Part shown: positions 13,675-22,227 of the stretch, in pieces
Layout of the letters: each line of letters starts with the position of its first letter
How positions within the stretch are numbered: the first letter of the stretch is position 1
IMG/VR virus record: IMGVR_UViG_3300048928_000058
Coordinates: 1 to 41,783 of that record
Reading direction: 5' to 3' (one strand)
Source: a virus
DNA: 41,783 nt
The notes under the pieces: generated by a model
Database searches by the model: none
What the model was told of the DNA's origin: nothing
What the model saw: only the letters and a program-made list of their open reading frames with translations
Translations under genes and position numbers: made by a program

Positions 13675-14408
13675 GCCAGGTAAAACGGTTTGAGATGAAT
13701 GCCGCTGGCCGAGACTTCGCGGTTGGTGACATTCACGGGCACTTCACCAAGCTACAGGCCGCGCTTGATGCGGCTGGGTTCGATCCTGCAGTTGACCGAC
13801 TTTTCAGTGTTGGCGACATGGTTGATCGCGGGCCAGAGTCACTCGATGTGGATGAATGGGTTCTCCGCAAGCCCTGGTTTCATGCGGTTCGGGGCAACCA
13901 CGAGCAGATGACGGTTGATTCTCACGCTGCTGGTCGCGCCAGCGATCAGTGCGGGATGCACTTCATCAACGGCGGCCAATGGTTTTACGGACTTTCCAGT
14001 GTGGAGCAGGGCTGCTACGCAAGCATCCTGCAAGACCTGCCACTGGTAATTGAGGTTGAAACGGCTCGGGGCATCATTGGCATCGTTCATGCCGACGTGC
14101 CACGCGGTAGCTGGGCAGAGATGATTTGTGCGCTTGATGGCCCAGCAGCGGAGGCCGAGCACATCGCTGCGATGCTTCAGTGGTCCAGGAAGCGCATCAC
14201 CGACGAAAACAAAGGGGGCGTGGCCGGCGTAAGGGCAGTGATTGTAGGGCACACCCCTCTGCGTCAGCCCGCGATTCTCGGCAACGTCTACCACATCGAT
14301 ACCGGTGGATGGATGGACGGGCACTTCACGCTGCTGAACCTCCAGACGCTTGAATGCATCCCGCCAATCAACCCAAAGCTCCACTGGGATTGGGAGGCGA
14401 AGGCATGA
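13671..14408 (+). CDS. Serine/threonine protein phosphatase (lambda PP-like, metallophosphatase)
   Basis: This 245-residue protein carries the PPP-family signature set: GDIHGH (19-24), GDMVDRG (48-54) and RGNHE (74-78), then GHTP in the second half. It binds two metal ions through these Asp/His/Asn residues. It corresponds to lambda NinI/orf221 phosphatase and to host PrpA-type enzymes, and lies in the nin-like region. Phages may use it to alter host signalling; the target is unknown. Confidence 0.95.
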   Translation: MSQVKRFEMNAAGRDFAVGDIHGHFTKLQAALDAAGFDPAVDRLFSVGDMVDRGPESLDVDEWVLRKPWFHAVRGNHEQMTVDSHAAGRASDQCGMHFINGGQWFYGLSSVEQGCYASILQDLPLVIEVETARGIIGIVHADVPRGSWAEMICALDGPAAEAEHIAAMLQWSRKRITDENKGGVAGVRAVIVGHTPLRQPAILGNVYHIDTGGWMDGHFTLLNLQTLECIPPINPKLHWDWEAKA

Positions 14409-15040
14409 AGCGCACCCCACTACAGCGCAGGACCCCGCTCACGTCCGGCGGTGCACGCCGCAAGCGCTGCCCATCGTGCCGGGTGATGTTCACTCCAGTC
14501 CGCGCTGCGCAAGCCGTGTGTGGAGAGATCGAGTGCGCCATTGCTCACGGGCAGTCGGAGAAGGGCCGGGCGATCGCCGGCAAGGCCCTCGCCGAAGTAG
14601 GACGCCGCGACATCAGGGTCCGCAAGGAGAAGCTGAAGAGCAGGGCTGACCACCTGCGCGAAGCCCAGGCCGCAGTGAACGAGTATGTGCGCCTGCGTGA
14701 CGCTCACCTGCCGTGCATCAGCTGCGATTCGACGCCGAACGACAACGACCTCATGACCGGCAGCCGCTGGGACGCTGGGCATTACCGATCCGTTGGCGCC
14801 TGCCCGGAGCTGCGCTTCGAGCCGCTGAACATCCACCGGCAGTGCGTGAAGTGCAACCGCAACCTATCCGGAAATGCCGTGGAGTACCGCATCCGCCTGG
14901 TGCTGCGCATCGGCGCCGAGAAGGTCGCTTGGCTGGAAGGCCTACACCCGCCATGCAAGTACACCGTGGATGACATCAAGGACATCAAGGCCAAGTACCG
15001 CGCAATGACCAGAGAACTGAAGAAAGGGGAAGCCGCATGA
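14405..15040 (+). CDS. ninG: NinG/Rap-type recombination endonuclease
   Basis: I start at ATG 14405 in an ATGA overlap; the earlier in-frame start overlaps the phosphatase by 50 bases. The 211-residue protein begins MKRTPLQRRTPLTSGG with a C-x2-C pair (RCPSC). Its C-terminal half has the NinG signature: CISC, then RWDAGHYRSVGACPELRFE, NIHRQCVKCN and LSGN. Lambda NinG (Rap) is a Holliday-junction resolvase-like nuclease that boosts recombination. Co-occurrence with Sak4 and SSB indicates an active phage recombination pathway. Confidence 0.92.
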   Translation: MKRTPLQRRTPLTSGGARRKRCPSCRVMFTPVRAAQAVCGEIECAIAHGQSEKGRAIAGKALAEVGRRDIRVRKEKLKSRADHLREAQAAVNEYVRLRDAHLPCISCDSTPNDNDLMTGSRWDAGHYRSVGACPELRFEPLNIHRQCVKCNRNLSGNAVEYRIRLVLRIGAEKVAWLEGLHPPCKYTVDDIKDIKAKYRAMTRELKKGEAA

Positions 15041-15582
15041 CCTATCGCAACGTTGTTTCAGCAGTAGTTCGCGCCCTTGCGGCCGAGACCATCAGTTCCG
15101 CCGGCGGCTGCGACTTTGAGCCAAAGGTGCAATGCGCCAAGCAGAAGGGGGAGATCGTCGGCAAGGAGGCGGCCTTTCTCCAGGACTGCTGGGTATTCGG
15201 TCGGCTGCATAAGGCGCTGTCTGCCGAGCACTGGCGCGCCCTGGTGGCGAAGTTCTCTACGCACACCGAGCGCAAGCACGCGGCAATTGCAGAGCTGACC
15301 CGGGTGATGCGCTCACCAGCGCCGGAACGCTTCCTGCACTGTGCCGTGGTGACCTGGGCCTTGCCTCGACTGCCGGGTGTGGACGGCAAACGCTCCACCA
15401 ACGTGCTGCCTGCCGGCTGGTACGAGATGGATAACTGGTCGAACGAGCCGCACCCGATCAAGACGCAGGAGCGGTGGAGGCGGGACATTCGCAAGGCGCT
15501 GGAGAGCAGCGTGGACCTTGCTCTGGTCGAGGCTCAGCACATTCTCGAACAAGAAGGCCTTGTGATATCAGAAGTCGCTTGA
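15037..15582 (+). CDS. Phage protein at the Q position, function unknown (181 aa)
   Basis: This ATGA-coupled gene is the last before the terminator at 15658-15683, exactly where lambdoid phages keep the late antiterminator. The sequence is helical, with conserved-looking segments CWVFGRLHKALSAEHWRAL and LPAGWYEMDNWSNE, and a C-terminal helical end. Similar genes in Pseudomonas phages are annotated as hypothetical. There is no zinc motif typical of lambda Q. An antiterminator role is inference from position only. Confidence 0.75.
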   Translation: MTYRNVVSAVVRALAAETISSAGGCDFEPKVQCAKQKGEIVGKEAAFLQDCWVFGRLHKALSAEHWRALVAKFSTHTERKHAAIAELTRVMRSPAPERFLHCAVVTWALPRLPGVDGKRSTNVLPAGWYEMDNWSNEPHPIKTQERWRRDIRKALESSVDLALVEAQHILEQEGLVISEVA

Positions 15583-15793
15583 CGGGTAGTGATCCATTGA
15601 GCCATTATCCACCCATCCTGTCGTACTTGCGCATGTAGGTGATGCAAGAGACAAACAAACCCGGTCACCGCGCCGGGTTTTTTATTGCCTAAGTTTCCCC
15701 AAGCCCTCAGAGCCTCTGACTTGTCACGCTGATGAGGGACCTATTCAGGGCCTCTGCACATGCAGGGCCTTTTCTCGTTATGAGGCGCATCGA
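15583..15793 (+). other. Early/late junction, non-coding
   Basis: About 210 bases hold the terminator at 15658-15683 and then a second hairpin-like stretch (about 15750-15775, CTCTGC...GCAGGG followed by CCTTTTCTCG). A late promoter would be expected here but none with good -10/-35 spacing was found. Confidence 0.5.
15658..15683 (+). terminator. Intrinsic terminator after the rightward early genes
   Basis: AACCCGG (15658-15664) pairs with CCGGGTT (15673-15679), followed by six T. A classical stop for the early transcript before the late genes, likely overcome by antitermination. Confidence 0.85.
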
Positions 15794-16495
15794 ATGTCCG
15801 GCTCTATCCAATCCAGCAACTACGTGCCGGGCGTTTCCGGCTGGAAATTCAATGCCCTCACTGGCGAGTTCGAGATCCATACTTCAACCTCAGCCAGTAT
15901 TCCAGAGCCCCAGCCAATCACCGTCACTGCTGGCGATTGGTCGGAGTCTGAGCTTCCGTCCAATGCGCTGGAGCGCTATGCGTTCTTGGGCTCCGAAATC
16001 CAAAAGATTCCCCTCGACTGCCGGGAAAGCGCCGAGATATCCATCTCGGATCATTCCTGTTGCCCGGGTGACTATTCTGATGTGCGTACCACGATTACGT
16101 ACGTCCGGCGGGAGACGCCGAGTGAGGTAGAAGCCCGCATGAAGAGGGGGTCGGCATCGGCCATGATGGATGGCCTGGTGGGCGGGAACTTCAGCATCTA
16201 CCACGACGGCCAGCTTCGTGTTCGGCTGAGAAGCCTTGAAGCGCCAAGCCCGTTTGTGGTTGCCGACGGCAAAATTTATCTGCGAGAGGACCTGGTCGAT
16301 AAAGGCTCGGTGAAGCACTTTACCGTTTCTCCACAGTACTCAGTAAAGGTTCAGCGAGGCGCGAACGGTGCGCCATATTTCGCAGGCTATGGAATCCCTA
16401 GTGCGGGCCTTTCACAGAGCATCGTGAAGGCTTCCTGTGTAGAAATCCTGCCTGACGGAATGGTGAGGATCACCCCAGCGTCCGCCAAGCCTTAA
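15794..16495 (+). CDS. Tail-tip-related protein with J-type C-terminal motif, outside the tail operon
   Basis: Residues 7-28 read SSNYVPGVSGWKFNALTG then EFEI. This matches the layout of the J protein's C-terminal region in this window, residues about 1232-1252 (STNY, then G-x-x-GW, then G-TFEIN). The rest of the 233 residues (for example MKRGSASAMMDGLVGGNFS and ADGKIYLREDLVDKGSVKH) resembles beta-rich tail-fibre or host-range proteins. It may be a detached tail-tip accessory or decoy protein. It lies between the early terminator and the holins, so it would be expressed late. GAGG precedes the start by about nine bases. Confidence 0.75.
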   Translation: MSGSIQSSNYVPGVSGWKFNALTGEFEIHTSTSASIPEPQPITVTAGDWSESELPSNALERYAFLGSEIQKIPLDCRESAEISISDHSCCPGDYSDVRTTITYVRRETPSEVEARMKRGSASAMMDGLVGGNFSIYHDGQLRVRLRSLEAPSPFVVADGKIYLREDLVDKGSVKHFTVSPQYSVKVQRGANGAPYFAGYGIPSAGLSQSIVKASCVEILPDGMVRITPASAKP

Positions 16496-16512
16496 CAGCT
16501 CCACATTTTTTG

Positions 16513-16541
16513 GGCCTTGACATGATCGAGGCCTTTTCGTT
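16513..16541 (+). terminator. Intrinsic terminator after the tail-tip-like gene
   Basis: GGCCTTGA pairs with TCGAGGCC (one wobble), loop CATGA, followed by TTTTCGTTTT. It separates the tail-tip-like gene from the lysis genes. Confidence 0.7.
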
Positions 16542-16627
16542 TTCGGCTCCACCACACCCATTGCTCCGAGCTGGGAGTGCTGTGTGAGCCGATTCAATTC
16601 CCAAACATGCCCCACGGAGTCGAGCGC

Positions 16628-16966
16628 ATGGAGTATCTACAGCGCCTGCTCGACAAGATCGACAGGTTCGAATTGTTGATTGCGGGCCTGATTGGGGCTG
16701 TTGTTGCGAGCTGGTGGCACAAGGACGACTTGTCCGACTGGCGCGCCTGGATGGTGTTCTTGGTCACTGGTGTGGCCTGCTCCCTGTACCTGACGAGCAT
16801 GGTCAGCGCCTACCTGAATGTCACTGAGCCTAAGATCGTTGCCGGGATTGGTTTTCTCCTGGGCACGTTCGGCGGTTCACTCCTGGCAGCAATCAACCGA
16901 GCCATCAAAGCCGCTGACCTCTGGGCGCTTATTCGCCAGCGGTTCGGGGGAGGCAATCCACCATGA
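16628..16966 (+). CDS. Phage holin, three membrane segments
   Basis: I start at ATG 16628 because GGAG lies eight bases upstream; a GTG at 16577 would only add 17 residues. The 112-residue protein has hydrophobic segments at about 17-31, 41-58 and 72-92 (VFLVTGVACSLYLTSMV, then IVAGIGFLLGTFGGSLLAA) with short charged loops and a basic C-terminus. This is the layout of three-segment (class I-like) holins that permeabilise the inner membrane to release the endolysin. The endolysin and spanins are far away at the other end of the late operon. Confidence 0.8.
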   Translation: MEYLQRLLDKIDRFELLIAGLIGAVVASWWHKDDLSDWRAWMVFLVTGVACSLYLTSMVSAYLNVTEPKIVAGIGFLLGTFGGSLLAAINRAIKAADLWALIRQRFGGGNPP

Positions 16967-17307
16967 ATCTTGAACTGATCAACTCCATCGCCTGCGGCCT
17001 TATTGCGCTGTGGGCCACCTGGTGCGTACTGAGCGGCAAGGTGAGAGACGGCATCCTGGGTAAGCTGATCTATTCGGCGATCGCCATCAGCGGTTTCGTC
17101 GTGATGACCCGCAGCCAGAACATCTTCTTTGGTCCGACCAGTGCTGGCCTGACGCTGCATGTGTCCCTGGCCCTGGCCGGCGCCCGCCATATTTTCATGG
17201 TCACGTACTGGCAGCTGGTAAAAGCCTGGCTGTGTCGCACGCTAAGCTGTGAGCACTGCATGGGATGCCCGAAGGCGCCTGAAGGCATCGATCGCCGCAA
17301 GCAGTAA
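16963..17307 (+). CDS. Second holin-like small membrane protein
   Basis: ATGA-coupled to the holin. It has two to three hydrophobic segments (LINSIACGLIALWATWCVL near the N-terminus; LIYSAIAISGFVVM; then a less hydrophobic region) and a Cys-rich, charged C-terminus with C-x2-C-x2-C spacing (CEHCMGC). It could be an antiholin or accessory holin. No antiholin-specific motif is visible. Confidence 0.75.
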   Translation: MNLELINSIACGLIALWATWCVLSGKVRDGILGKLIYSAIAISGFVVMTRSQNIFFGPTSAGLTLHVSLALAGARHIFMVTYWQLVKAWLCRTLSCEHCMGCPKAPEGIDRRKQ

Positions 17308-17310
17308 TCC

Positions 17311-17344
17311 GCGCCACGTTTTCGAATGCGCCAAATCGTGGCGC
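17311..17344 (+). repeat. Perfect 8-bp inverted repeat between holin and Ntn genes
   Basis: GCGCCACG (17311-17318) and CGTGGCGC (17337-17344) are exact inverse complements, 18 bases apart, with no T-run. It is in the short gap before the protease-like gene and not far upstream of the terminase. It may be an mRNA hairpin or part of a packaging-site region. Confidence 0.6.
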
Positions 17345-17363
17345 GCAATCATGAGGGATCCAG

Positions 17364-17798
17364 ATGACGACCATTGCCTACAAAGACGGCGTGATCGCCT
17401 ATGACTCCCGGATCACTTGTGGCAGAACTGTCACCTATGACGACTACGAAAAGTGCCACGAGGTGAAAGGCGTCAAGTTTTTCATGTGCGGCAAGACCTG
17501 TGATTACACGACGTTGCAGGACGCCTACTTTGGTGCAGCGGTTACCAAGGAAGTCGACGCTTCAGCAATCGTCGCTGATGGCGAGGGACTTTGGTGCGTG
17601 GGCGCCGGCGTTGAGGATGGATTCTGGAAGAGTCCAATCCCGTCGAGCGCGATTTACGCAATCGGCTCAGGTGCAGATCACGCGATCACCGCCATGGATA
17701 TGGGCGCCACTGCGTACCAGGCGGTTCAGATGGCGGCCAAGCGCGATACCGGCACCGGCGGGATGATCCGAACCGCGAGCATCAAAACTATCGAATAA
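17364..17798 (+). CDS. Phage Ntn-hydrolase/HslV-like protein
   Basis: This 144-residue protein begins MTTIAYKDGVIAYDSRIT, matching the N-terminus of HslV/proteasome-type Ntn hydrolases (Met removed, Thr nucleophile, then IA-x-D-x-x-x-A-x-D-S-R). Its C-terminal half has AIGSGADHAITAMDMGATAYQ and a Gly-Gly strand, again HslV-like (conserved 'GSG...A..A...G...A'). Similar phage proteins are known next to terminase genes. A peptidase or chaperone role in head maturation is plausible but unproven. Confidence 0.75.
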   Translation: MTTIAYKDGVIAYDSRITCGRTVTYDDYEKCHEVKGVKFFMCGKTCDYTTLQDAYFGAAVTKEVDASAIVADGEGLWCVGAGVEDGFWKSPIPSSAIYAIGSGADHAITAMDMGATAYQAVQMAAKRDTGTGGMIRTASIKTIE

Positions 17799-17800
17799 CC

Positions 17801-17860
17801 ATTGAATGACGTTCGAACGACGTTGAATGACCATTCATTCGCGAAACACCCCATGAATGA
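17801..17860 (+). repeat. Palindrome and repeats just upstream of terS (possible packaging/operator site)
   Basis: A perfect 10-bp palindrome CGTTCGAACG (17810-17819) is flanked by TTGAATGAC on each side (17802-17810 and 17823-17831), with a further inverted TCATTC (17835-17840). Repeats of this kind immediately before the small terminase gene resemble terminase-binding (cos/pac) regions. No cleavage site can be proved here. Confidence 0.4.
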
Positions 17861-17869
17861 GGCTTAGCC

Positions 17870-18427
17870 ATGGCCCTATGCGGCGCAAAGAAGCGCAGCA
17901 ACGGGGAACCATGCAAGCGACATGCTGTTCCGGGTTCCTCTCGCTGCAAGCTACACGGCGGGGCTGCCACCAAGGCCAACAAAGGCAATCAGCACGCCCG
18001 CAAGCACGGAATCTATTCGGACACTCTGACCGCTGATGAGCATGGCCTCTGGGATGACATCGGCATCGGGACGCTCGACGACGACATCAAGATCGCCAAG
18101 CTCCAGTTGCGTCGGGCGCTGATGGCCCAAGCCAAGGCTGAAGCGGGTGACGGGCTTGTTCTGGATATGGAGAGCATCCACACCCAGGCGACCGACCCGG
18201 TTGAAGAGGGCCAAGAGCCGAAAGATCCAGGCCGTCCATCAATGACAACGCAGCGTCGACGCCAGGGCTATGAGGACATCATCAACCGCCTGCTGGGCCG
18301 TATTGGTGACCTTGAGTCCAAGCGCGCCGACATGATCAAGAAACTCGACCCTGAAGACGAAGGGCCATTGCCTCAGCGCATCGAGGTAGTGGTGACTGAC
18401 GCGAGACGCCCGAATGCCGAGCCTTAA
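17870..18427 (+). CDS. Putative terminase small subunit (HGG-type)
   Basis: The 185-residue product begins MALCGAKKRSNGEPCKRHA and contains CKLHGGAAT. This C-x-x-H-G-G pattern is found in small terminase-like or HGGxSTG-domain phage proteins placed directly before terL. It has a long helical middle and an acidic C-terminus. Its last 14 bases overlap the large subunit gene. The role would be DNA recognition for packaging. The HGG family is inferred from motif plus position. Confidence 0.75.
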   Translation: MALCGAKKRSNGEPCKRHAVPGSSRCKLHGGAATKANKGNQHARKHGIYSDTLTADEHGLWDDIGIGTLDDDIKIAKLQLRRALMAQAKAEAGDGLVLDMESIHTQATDPVEEGQEPKDPGRPSMTTQRRRQGYEDIINRLLGRIGDLESKRADMIKKLDPEDEGPLPQRIEVVVTDARRPNAEP

Positions 18428-19712
18428 CGTACCTCAAGCCCAGTTCCTGGCGCTGCCTCACAAGTTCCGCGCCTTCGTGGCCGGGTTTGGCTCTGGCAAG
18501 ACCTGGGTAGGTTGCTCGGCGCTTGGGAAACACTTTTGGGAGTGGCCGCGCATCAATGCCGGCTACTTCGCTCCGACATACGCCCAGATCCGCGACATCT
18601 TCTACCCGACAATGGAGGAAGTTGCGCACGACTGGGGGCTTCGAACTGAGATCAATCAGTCGAACCATGAGGTGCACGTCTACAGTGGCCGGCAATACCG
18701 CGGCACCGTGATATGCCGATCCATGGAGAAGCCTCAGACAATCGTCGGTTTCAAGATTGGTCACGCGCTGGTCGATGAGCTCGACGTGATGAGCTTGGTC
18801 AAGGCGCAGCAGGCCTGGCGAAAGATCATCGCCCGTATGCGCTATAACGCCCCAGGCTTGCGCAACGGGGTGGACGTAACGACGACGCCTGAGGGCTACA
18901 AGTTCGTTTACCAGCAGTTCCTTAAGCAAGTGCGCGACAAGCCTTCGCTGGGTGATATGTACGGCCTGGTGCAGGCCAGCACGTTCGACAACGAGCTGAA
19001 CCTGCCACCTGACTACATCCAGTCGCTGATGGAGTCCTACCCGCCGCAGTTGATCCTGGCCTATCTCAACGGCCAGTTCGTCAACCTGACGTCCGGGTCT
19101 ATCTATCACTCGTACGATCGCAAGAACAATCAGTGCTTCGACACTGTGCAGCCTGGCGAGCCCCTGTTTATCGGCATGGACTTCAACGTCGGCAAGATGG
19201 CGGCGATCACGCACGTCAAGCGAGAAGGGTTGCCTAGGGCGGCTGATGAGCTGGTAGATGGTTACGACACGCCGGACATGATCAGGCGCATCAAGGAGCG
19301 CTACTGGCGTTACAACGGCAAGGATTACGAGAAGACCTGTGAAATCAGGATATACCCGGATGCCTCGGGCGGTTCGCGCAAGTCGGTGAATGCCAGCGAG
19401 ACTGACATTGCCATTCTTCGGCAGGCCGGTTTCACGGTGATAGCGCCAGCAGCGAATCCACCGGTGAAGGACCGTATCAACGCAATGAACGCCATGTTCT
19501 GCAATGCCCAGGGCGAGCGCCGGTATCTGGTGAATCCGTTCACATGCCCGACATACGCCGACGGCCTTGAGCAGCAGGTGTGGGCGCCCAATGGCGAGCC
19601 AGACAAGACGGCGGGTGTAGACCATGCGAACGACGCCGGCGGCTACTTCATCCACCACGATTACCCGATCATCAAGCCGATGACCCACATCCCTGTCACC
19701 TTCACCTTCTGA
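18414..19712 (+). CDS. terL: Terminase large subunit (packaging ATPase-nuclease)
   Basis: The 432-residue protein has an ATPase domain with Walker A GFGSGKT (24-30) and Walker B HALVDELD with D121/E122. The RNase-H-like nuclease domain follows, with acidic residues in GMDFNVG (D256), YPDASGG (D316) and DHANDA (D403/D407). It cuts and translocates phage DNA into proheads through the portal. The start ATG 18414 overlaps terS; the portal gene follows after seven bases. Confidence 0.96.
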   Translation: MPSLNVPQAQFLALPHKFRAFVAGFGSGKTWVGCSALGKHFWEWPRINAGYFAPTYAQIRDIFYPTMEEVAHDWGLRTEINQSNHEVHVYSGRQYRGTVICRSMEKPQTIVGFKIGHALVDELDVMSLVKAQQAWRKIIARMRYNAPGLRNGVDVTTTPEGYKFVYQQFLKQVRDKPSLGDMYGLVQASTFDNELNLPPDYIQSLMESYPPQLILAYLNGQFVNLTSGSIYHSYDRKNNQCFDTVQPGEPLFIGMDFNVGKMAAITHVKREGLPRAADELVDGYDTPDMIRRIKERYWRYNGKDYEKTCEIRIYPDASGGSRKSVNASETDIAILRQAGFTVIAPAANPPVKDRINAMNAMFCNAQGERRYLVNPFTCPTYADGLEQQVWAPNGEPDKTAGVDHANDAGGYFIHHDYPIIKPMTHIPVTFTF

Positions 19713-19719
19713 GGCCGAT

Positions 19720-21189
19720 ATGCCCAACTACAGCGCCATCAGGCAAGAGTACAGCGATGCCTTGCCCGGTTGGCAGCTGGTCAAGCGTTGCGTAAAGGGG
19801 CCGAGAGAGGTCCGCAAGTATGACGAATATCTGCCGATGCCTGACCCGCTCAACCTATCGGACGAGAACCGGGCCCGATACGAGCAACTGAAGAAGCGCG
19901 CCATGTTCCTGAACGTGGTGGGCCGCACTCGCACCGGCCTGCTGGGCGCCGTGTTCCGCAAGACTGCCGAAATCAGCCTGCCCACGGCCATTGAGTACCT
20001 GAAAGAGAACGCCAGCGGCGACGGTGCGAGCCTGGAGCAGTTGAGCAAGGAGTCGACCGGCGAATGCCTTGATACTGGGCGCGGTGGCTTGCTGGTGGAC
20101 TTTCCAAAGGTCCAGCTACCAGAAGGCCAGGTCGCGCTCACCGTGGCTCAGGCGGCGAACTCACGCGCCTTCATCCACTTCTACTGCGCCGAGAGCATCA
20201 TTAACTGGCGAGAGGACGTGATCGACGGCGTGCGCCGGCTGACGCTGGTGGTGCTGCACGAAAAGATCAATGAGCCAACGCCCGATGGCTTTGAGTTCAC
20301 CGCCAAGGACCAATACCGGGCCCTGATGCTGCGTGATGGGAAGTACGTGCAGAGCGTGCACAGTGCTGATGATCCAGAAGGCGAAGAGACAGAACCAAAG
20401 GACAAGGTCGGCCTGCCGTTCTATCACATCCCGTTCCACTTCTTCGGTGCCGAGAACAACGACGCAAGCATCGACAAGGCGCCGCTGGAAGATCTGGCCG
20501 AGGTGAACATTCTCCACTATGGCAACAGCGCCACTGTGGAAGAGTCCGGCTTCATCGCATCGCAGCCCACTCTGTTCATCACCACTGACATTGATCCGGA
20601 CAGCTTCATCAAGCTCAACCCGAACGGCATGCAGATCGGCTCGCGCAGGGGGCACAACCTGGGTAAAACCGGCAGTGCCACGTTTCTTCAGGCCGATGAA
20701 AGCCAGCTTGCCCGCGAGCTGATGAAGGACAAAGAGCAGCAGATGCTCATGATCGGCGCTCGCATTGTCCAGCAGGGCAGCGGCGCGGAGACGGCAGAGG
20801 CCGTGCGCATCCGTTACAGCTCTGATAACTCTGTCTTGGGCACGATCGCCGGCAACGTGAGCGAGGCTGTGCGCCTGTCCCTGTTCGACGCCCAGCGCTT
20901 CATGGTTGGGGATGTGGACGAGGAAGGCACGGTGTTCTGGCTCAACCAGGAGTTCTTCGACGACGTCATGGACGCCCAGGCGATCCTGGCCCAGATGCAG
21001 CTCTGGCAACAAGGGATCATCGCCAAGAGCGACTTGCGCACCAACCTGCGCCAGTCCGGCGTGCTGGATTCGGATCGCACGGACGAAGACATCGACTCTG
21101 ACCGCGAGGAAGAGGCGCCGGTGGTGGGTAGCGAGCCTGTGACCGATGAGCCGCCAGCCAATCAGCCTCCAGGGGTGAACGATGAGTAG
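19720..21189 (+). CDS. Portal protein, DUF4055 type
   Basis: At 489 residues, this protein sits between terL and the minor head protein. The layout (basic start, then EYLPMPDPLNLSDENRARY, and later ARELMKDKEQQMLMIGARI and an acidic C-terminus) is that of the DUF4055 portal family of tailed phages. It forms the dodecameric DNA channel at one vertex and interacts with terminase and connector. Its last eight bases overlap the next gene. Confidence 0.9.
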   Translation: MPNYSAIRQEYSDALPGWQLVKRCVKGPREVRKYDEYLPMPDPLNLSDENRARYEQLKKRAMFLNVVGRTRTGLLGAVFRKTAEISLPTAIEYLKENASGDGASLEQLSKESTGECLDTGRGGLLVDFPKVQLPEGQVALTVAQAANSRAFIHFYCAESIINWREDVIDGVRRLTLVVLHEKINEPTPDGFEFTAKDQYRALMLRDGKYVQSVHSADDPEGEETEPKDKVGLPFYHIPFHFFGAENNDASIDKAPLEDLAEVNILHYGNSATVEESGFIASQPTLFITTDIDPDSFIKLNPNGMQIGSRRGHNLGKTGSATFLQADESQLARELMKDKEQQMLMIGARIVQQGSGAETAEAVRIRYSSDNSVLGTIAGNVSEAVRLSLFDAQRFMVGDVDEEGTVFWLNQEFFDDVMDAQAILAQMQLWQQGIIAKSDLRTNLRQSGVLDSDRTDEDIDSDREEEAPVVGSEPVTDEPPANQPPGVNDE

Positions 21190-22225
21190 TGAAGGCTACC
21201 TGACGGATGCCACCACCCGGCACCAGGTCTACGTCCAGCGTTATGCCGGCGACAACCTGAAGCGGGTGGCGGCCTTCATCAGCAGGGCCATCAAGACGGC
21301 AAAGGACCGCGTGTCAGCAGGGCTGAGCGATTACGGCACCAGACGCTACACCTCGCAGATAGAAACGCTCCAGGGCGATTTGCGGGGAATCTACGACGAC
21401 ATGAAGGGCCGGGCCCAGCTTGATCTTGGTGAGTTTGCTGCATACGAGGCTGAGTTCAACGCAACGATGCTGGGCAAGGTCGTGAAGCTGGTTGTTCAGC
21501 TCAACGTGCCTTCAGCTGAGATGGTGAGCGCCGCAGCGCTGGCCGACCCGCTGATCCTCGAAGCGCGAAAGGGCGCCCAGCGGATCAGTATCGGCGGAGC
21601 GCTCGACCAGTTCGGCACCAAGAAGGCGGCCGAGATCATCGGCGAGATCCAGATTGGCTCTAGCCTGGGCGAGACAAGCCAGCAGATCGGCCGACGCCTC
21701 ACCAGCATTCACCAGCTGCATCAGGATCAGGCTTCATCCCTGGTGCGGACGATGACCAACCACGTAGCCAGCACGGCGCGCATGGAGACGCTCAAGGCCA
21801 ACGACGACATCCTGCAGGGCTGGCGGTGGATATCCACGCTGGACAGCAAGACGTCGCACATGTGCCAGGCCAGAGACCAGCACCTGTACGGCTGGGATGA
21901 CCCCAAGCCACCAGGTCACTGGAATTGCAGGTCAAGCGCGCTGCCCGTGCTGAAAGATGAGTTTGCTCGCGAGATTCCAGGATCTACCAGGCCCTCAATC
22001 GGCCCTGACGGTGTGACGCTGGTATCCAGCAAGACGAGCTATCAGGACTGGCTGTCGCGCCAACCTGCCGCCTTCCAGCGAGACATCCTTGGACCGAACC
22101 GCTACGCGCTATTCAGCAAGGGTGAGCTGACCCTCGACAAGTTCGTCGACGACAACGGCAAAACACTGACGCTGAAGCAACTGAAAGACCTTGAACCGCT
22201 GGCCTTCGAGCGAGCGGGACTATGA
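21182..22225 (+). CDS. Minor head protein, SPP1 gp7 / Mu gpF family
   Basis: The 347-residue protein contains the typical C-terminal domain: RTMTNHVASTARMETLKAN, followed by GWRWISTLDSKTSHMCQAR, then W-DDPKPPGHWNCRS. This is the 'H...C...H-x-N-C-R' signature of phage Mu F / SPP1 gp7 head morphogenesis proteins. It is made with the portal and enters the prohead. The following terminator ends the segment at 22228-22251. Confidence 0.92.
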   Translation: MSSEGYLTDATTRHQVYVQRYAGDNLKRVAAFISRAIKTAKDRVSAGLSDYGTRRYTSQIETLQGDLRGIYDDMKGRAQLDLGEFAAYEAEFNATMLGKVVKLVVQLNVPSAEMVSAAALADPLILEARKGAQRISIGGALDQFGTKKAAEIIGEIQIGSSLGETSQQIGRRLTSIHQLHQDQASSLVRTMTNHVASTARMETLKANDDILQGWRWISTLDSKTSHMCQARDQHLYGWDDPKPPGHWNCRSSALPVLKDEFAREIPGSTRPSIGPDGVTLVSSKTSYQDWLSRQPAAFQRDILGPNRYALFSKGELTLDKFVDDNGKTLTLKQLKDLEPLAFERAGL

Positions 22226-22227
22226 AC

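Noticed and set aside
15720-15750. TTGTCA ... TATTCA as a late promoter
   Set aside because: The spacing is 15 and the -10 matches only three of six positions, too weak to report.
18336-19727. Long minus-strand open frame (463 codons) opposite terL
   Set aside because: GC-rich codon bias of terL leaves the opposite strand open. terL has full ATPase and nuclease motifs, the antisense product has none.
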